Assembly: GCF_016919175.1 (NCBI RefSeq)
Contig: NZ_JAFFPU010000074.1
Location: 1-64,000, forward strand
Direction: 5' to 3'
DNA length: 64,000 nt
DNA from: Leptospira ainlahdjerensis
GTDB lineage: Bacteria > Spirochaetota > Leptospiria > Leptospirales > Leptospiraceae
In this document: positions 58,179 through 64,000 of the stretch, in pieces
How the letters are laid out: the number at the start of each line of letters is the position of its first letter
How positions within the stretch are numbered: the stretch's first letter is position 1
The notes under the pieces: model-generated
Seen by the model: only the letters and a program-made list of their open reading frames with translations
Told to the model about the DNA's origin: nothing
The model's database searches: none
Position numbers and translations under genes: made by a program

Positions 58179-58834
58179 AAGACTTTTCCGACTTTTTTAG
58201 AAATCCACACGTCTGGGACCGTGAGATCGTCGCGGTCGGTGGCGATCTTTCCCCCGAAAGACTTCTTTATGCTTATAAGAATGGAATCTTTCCTTGGTCC
58301 GATCAGCCTATCCTTTGGTATTGTCTGGATCCTCGCGGAATTTTTGATCTCAATCAATTGCATATTTCAAAACGTGTAAAACGTAAAATCAACCAGAAGA
58401 AATATACGATTACTTTCAACAGAGCATTCGAACAAGTTATGCGTTGTTGCGCCTATCGACCGGGTGAAGAAACCTGGATTACCGAACTTTTTATCAAAGG
58501 TTACAACGAGTTTCACAAACTCGGCTACGCGCATTCAGTCGAAGTCTGGGATGAGAACGGGAAACTCGGAGGCGGAGTCTACGGAGTTGCCATCGGCAAC
58601 TTTTTTGCAGGCGAGTCGATGTTCTCCTTCGTGCCGGATTTCGGAAAAATCGGATTGTATCATTTATTTGAGGCGCTCAAAAAAGATGGGTTTTTTCTTT
58701 TCGATACTCAGCAGCTAAACATCGTTACTCTGGGACTCGGTGCGTATCAAATTCCAAAAAAAGAATATCTCCGAAGACTGGAACCCGCCGTTGCTTCGGG
58801 AAAAAAATGGTCCCCTCCTCATTCCATTCTTTAA
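58175..58834 (+). CDS. aat: leucyl/phenylalanyl-tRNA-protein transferase
   Basis: 219 residues, a complete Aat: '[21 protein letters not shown]', 'WYCLDPRG', '[19 protein letters not shown]' and 'FDTQQL' are family signatures. It adds Leu or Phe to proteins with N-terminal Arg or Lys, marking them for ClpAP. The start is TTG, overlapping the thpR stop (TTGA), with GGGA about 8 nt before it. Confidence 0.96.
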   Translation: MKDFSDFFRNPHVWDREIVAVGGDLSPERLLYAYKNGIFPWSDQPILWYCLDPRGIFDLNQLHISKRVKRKINQKKYTITFNRAFEQVMRCCAYRPGEETWITELFIKGYNEFHKLGYAHSVEVWDENGKLGGGVYGVAIGNFFAGESMFSFVPDFGKIGLYHLFEALKKDGFFLFDTQQLNIVTLGLGAYQIPKKEYLRRLEPAVASGKKWSPPHSIL

Positions 58835-58911
58835 AAAAAACGTATTTACTTTTTTCGGAAGGATGTTGCACTTCTCAGAATCAATCATTCTATTCAATAG
58901 GAAACTTTAAA

Positions 58912-59202
58912 ATGACCCTTTTTAAGAAAATTCTTGCCCAACTTTTGATCGCTTCAATGGCGCTAACTGGATTTGCAGGACTCGTTGCAGAAGAACCTGC
59001 CGCTGAAACACCGACTACTCAGACTGAAACTCCGAAAGAAACTAAGTCTGAAAAGAAAGGAAAAAAAGCTAAGAAATCCAAAAAGGCGAAAAAGGCAAAG
59101 AAATCTAAGAAAAAATCCAAGAAGGAAAAAGCAGAAACTAAAAAAGAAGAATCTGCCCCAGCAACTGAATCCTCTTCTACTCCTGCAGGAGAAGAGCAAT
59201 AA
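58912..59202 (+). CDS. small Lys-rich exported protein
   Basis: 96 residues from the ATG at 58912 (AGGA 9 nt upstream); the frame is open further upstream but those codons overlap the intergenic and aat region and have no site. A signal peptide (about 1-26, ending 'LVA-EEP') is followed by an acidic/Thr stretch, a Lys-rich core (about 45-85) of KK/AKK repeats, and a Ser-Glu tail. No known domain. A polycationic periplasmic or surface protein, role unknown. It is followed at once by a terminator. Confidence 0.7.
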   Translation: MTLFKKILAQLLIASMALTGFAGLVAEEPAAETPTTQTETPKETKSEKKGKKAKKSKKAKKAKKSKKKSKKEKAETKKEESAPATESSSTPAGEEQ

Positions 59203-59212
59203 TCACTGCTTC

Positions 59213-59249
59213 CCGTCTATCTCTTCCGAGGTAGACGGTCCTTTCTTTT
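59213..59249 (+). terminator. intrinsic terminator after the Lys-rich gene
   Basis: CCGTCTATCTC (59213-59223) pairs with GAGGTAGACGG (59228-59238) over 11 bp with one T-G pair and a TTCC loop, then a T-rich tail. It lies 11 nt after the stop codon. Confidence 0.85.
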
Positions 59250-59339
59250 CCTCGTTTTTGCACTGCACCCTCTCCTCTCTCACCTGAAAATTTGGTTGAC
59301 TCATTCCTTTTTTCTCTTAGCTTTATTCAGCCTTTAACC

Positions 59340-59359
59340 TACCGGAAATCATTCCGGTA
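59340..59359. promoter_or_regulatory. perfect 8+8 palindrome upstream of the acyl-CoA synthetase
   Basis: TACCGGAA, ATCA, TTCCGGTA: perfect arms with a 4-nt centre, 24 nt before the ATG. Candidate operator or leader hairpin for a fatty-acid-responsive regulator (inference). Confidence 0.5.
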
Positions 59360-59383
59360 AAACTCATTAAAGAGGAATTGGAA

Positions 59384-61435
<2,052 letters not shown>

Positions 61436-61456
61436 TTTTAAAATTCTCTTTCTTAT

Positions 61457-61496
61457 AAAAAAGCCTGAAGTAAAACTTTGCTTCAGGCTTTTTTTG
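61457..61496 (+). terminator. intrinsic terminator after the acyl-CoA synthetase gene
   Basis: AAGCCTGAAG (61461-61470) pairs with CTTCAGGCTT (61481-61490) across a 10-nt loop and is followed by T5, 25 nt after the stop. Confidence 0.92.
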
Positions 61497-61694
61497 TCAG
61501 GACAGCCGATCAAGGTAGAATTCTATACAAGTCAAACCCATTACTAAAAAGTATTTAAAACACGCTCCCCTTATGTTTTGTAAATATAGCTAACTTTCGA
61601 TCGATCTGCAATCGACTTTATCGAGAACGTCGAGTCGAACGCAAAATTCTTATCAAAGGAGGTCTTACAAAAACGAGAAATTCTAATTCTCCTT

Positions 61695-62548
61695 CTAAAG
61701 TGAAAATAGAATTCGAACTCCTGAAAAAATCTCTTCCCCTTCTTCTAAAATAGCCGGATCATGCAATGTCAAAATTTTCGTTCCTTTGCGGTTTAGGATC
61801 TGAACGTATTCGAGAAAGTCCCGATTCCTTTTGATTGAAAACGCGGCGACTTTGGGAAGTCCGATTCCATTTTTACATTCTTGAATGAGATAACATTCGT
61901 CGCCGGTTATCAAAAACTGATTTTCGGAAGAAGCGATCCATTCTAACGCTTGAGAACCGGGAGTATGTCCGCCGGTAAATAAAAGCCTCATTCCAGGAAC
62001 AACCGAATAGGGTCCGTTAAAGGAATGAAGCCGGTTTTGATTTTTTAATCCGCTTAGATAGGCAGATTGTTTCGGAAAATAAGACTGCTTTTCCAAAATA
62101 TCAAAATCATGATTTTGAATATGAATTCTTGCCGATTGGAAAAGAGAAATTGCACCAGCGTGATCAAAATGAAAATGCGTGAGAACGATATCCGAAATAT
62201 CTTTCGGATCGATACCACATCTTTTCAATAGATCTTCGGGGCTCTCAAAGGAAACAAAGCCGAATTTTTTTCTGTAAGAATCGTTCACAAATCCCGAATC
62301 CACAAGGATGTTCTTTCCGGGAATTCTTATCAGATAGAACAAAAAGACGATCTCTCGACTCCCGTCGCCCTCTTCCACGTTTAAAAATTGATTCGGATAT
62401 GAACTTCGTCCATAAGAGAAAACATAAAGGCCGTAACTCGACTTACAGTTTTTTGAAAATGTCCGAGAGGAAAAATCCCGATTCTGATCTCCGGCACCGA
62501 CACAAAAAACGGAAAAACAAAAAAGAAAAAAAACGATCCAAGTTCCTT

Positions 62549-62552
<4 letters not shown>
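61695..62552 (-). CDS. secreted metallo-beta-lactamase-fold hydrolase
   Basis: 285 residues with a hydrophobic signal peptide (about 1-20). The metal motif '[10 protein letters not shown]' and later 'FTGGHTPGS' and 'ITGDECYL' place it in the glyoxalase II / lactonase-like branch of the family. Because of the signal peptide it should act outside the inner membrane. It is the last gene of a run with the lipoprotein gene upstream, with a 4-nt overlap. Confidence 0.85.
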
Positions 62553-63592
<1,040 letters not shown>

Positions 63593-63600
63593 AAACCTGG

Positions 63601-64000
<400 letters not shown>

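Overview
The window is a gene-dense, low-to-moderate GC bacterial chromosome segment that reads as Leptospira. This is an inference: it rests on the relaxed spirochaete-type lipoboxes (Cys preceded by N, D, F or H), the many SpoIIE-type phosphatases, GAF proteins and degenerate HD-GYP proteins, and the overall gene set. No rRNA, IS element, prophage or CRISPR array was found. Most genes are ordinary chromosomal housekeeping or signalling genes, often joined by 4-nt start/stop overlaps.

Layout. 1-2.4 kb: an ECF sigma factor with a membrane FecR-type partner, divergent from a Cys-rich lipoprotein. 2.5-6.1 kb: a stand-alone DUF433 protein, then aroC-nuoG-nuoI on the minus strand. 6.2-9.5 kb: two tandem paralogues with degenerate HD-GYP domains. 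9.6-13.9 kb: an ACT-domain protein, an ABC exporter, a SET-domain protein and a DUF3095 protein. 14.4-20.7 kb: a GAF/sigma-54 activator divergent from a zinc-ribbon/GAF/PP2C phosphatase, followed by tilS (interrupted by a frameshift at an A10 run) and engB. 20.7-23.7 kb: an HELGH protein, a PilZ protein, a metallo-beta-lactamase-fold protein and trmB. 23.7-30 kb: three envelope lipoproteins on the minus strand (FecR, PEGA, and a 1197-residue TPR/propeller protein). 30-42.6 kb: rsgA and a partner, an orphan histidine kinase, an alkyltransferase-like protein, thiD, a DUF885 protein, a PP2C/zinc-ribbon/VKOR-DsbA operon, and hisB-hisH-hisA. 42.7-43.9 kb: tRNA-Leu(CAG) with a 28-bp duplication of its 3' end bracketing a GC-rich insert, then a repeat-built coiled-coil membrane protein. 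44-64 kb: TetR/rhomboid, Nudix, prfA, a Cys/Met-type PLP enzyme, a TetR-controlled membrane protein, a MASE1 histidine kinase, pabBC-thpR-aat, a Lys-rich exported protein, a long-chain acyl-CoA synthetase, and a HEAT/lipoprotein/metallo-hydrolase operon that runs off the window.

Common themes are intracellular signalling (sigma-54 activator, two SpoIIE phosphatases, two histidine kinases, PilZ, degenerate HD-GYP proteins), envelope lipoproteins of unknown role, and tRNA/translation functions (tilS, trmB, engB, rsgA, prfA, aat). Regulatory sites that can be seen include a near-consensus his promoter lying almost on the hisB start codon, a TetR-type palindrome placed between -35 and -10 elements, a perfect 8+8 palindrome in front of the acyl-CoA synthetase, and several intrinsic terminators, one of which is built partly from coding sequence.

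The observations most worth following are the tRNA-Leu repeat/insert, the tilS homopolymer frameshift, the paired catalytically degenerate HD-GYP proteins, and the envelope lipoprotein cluster. No complete, clearly new defence or biosynthetic system was recognised.
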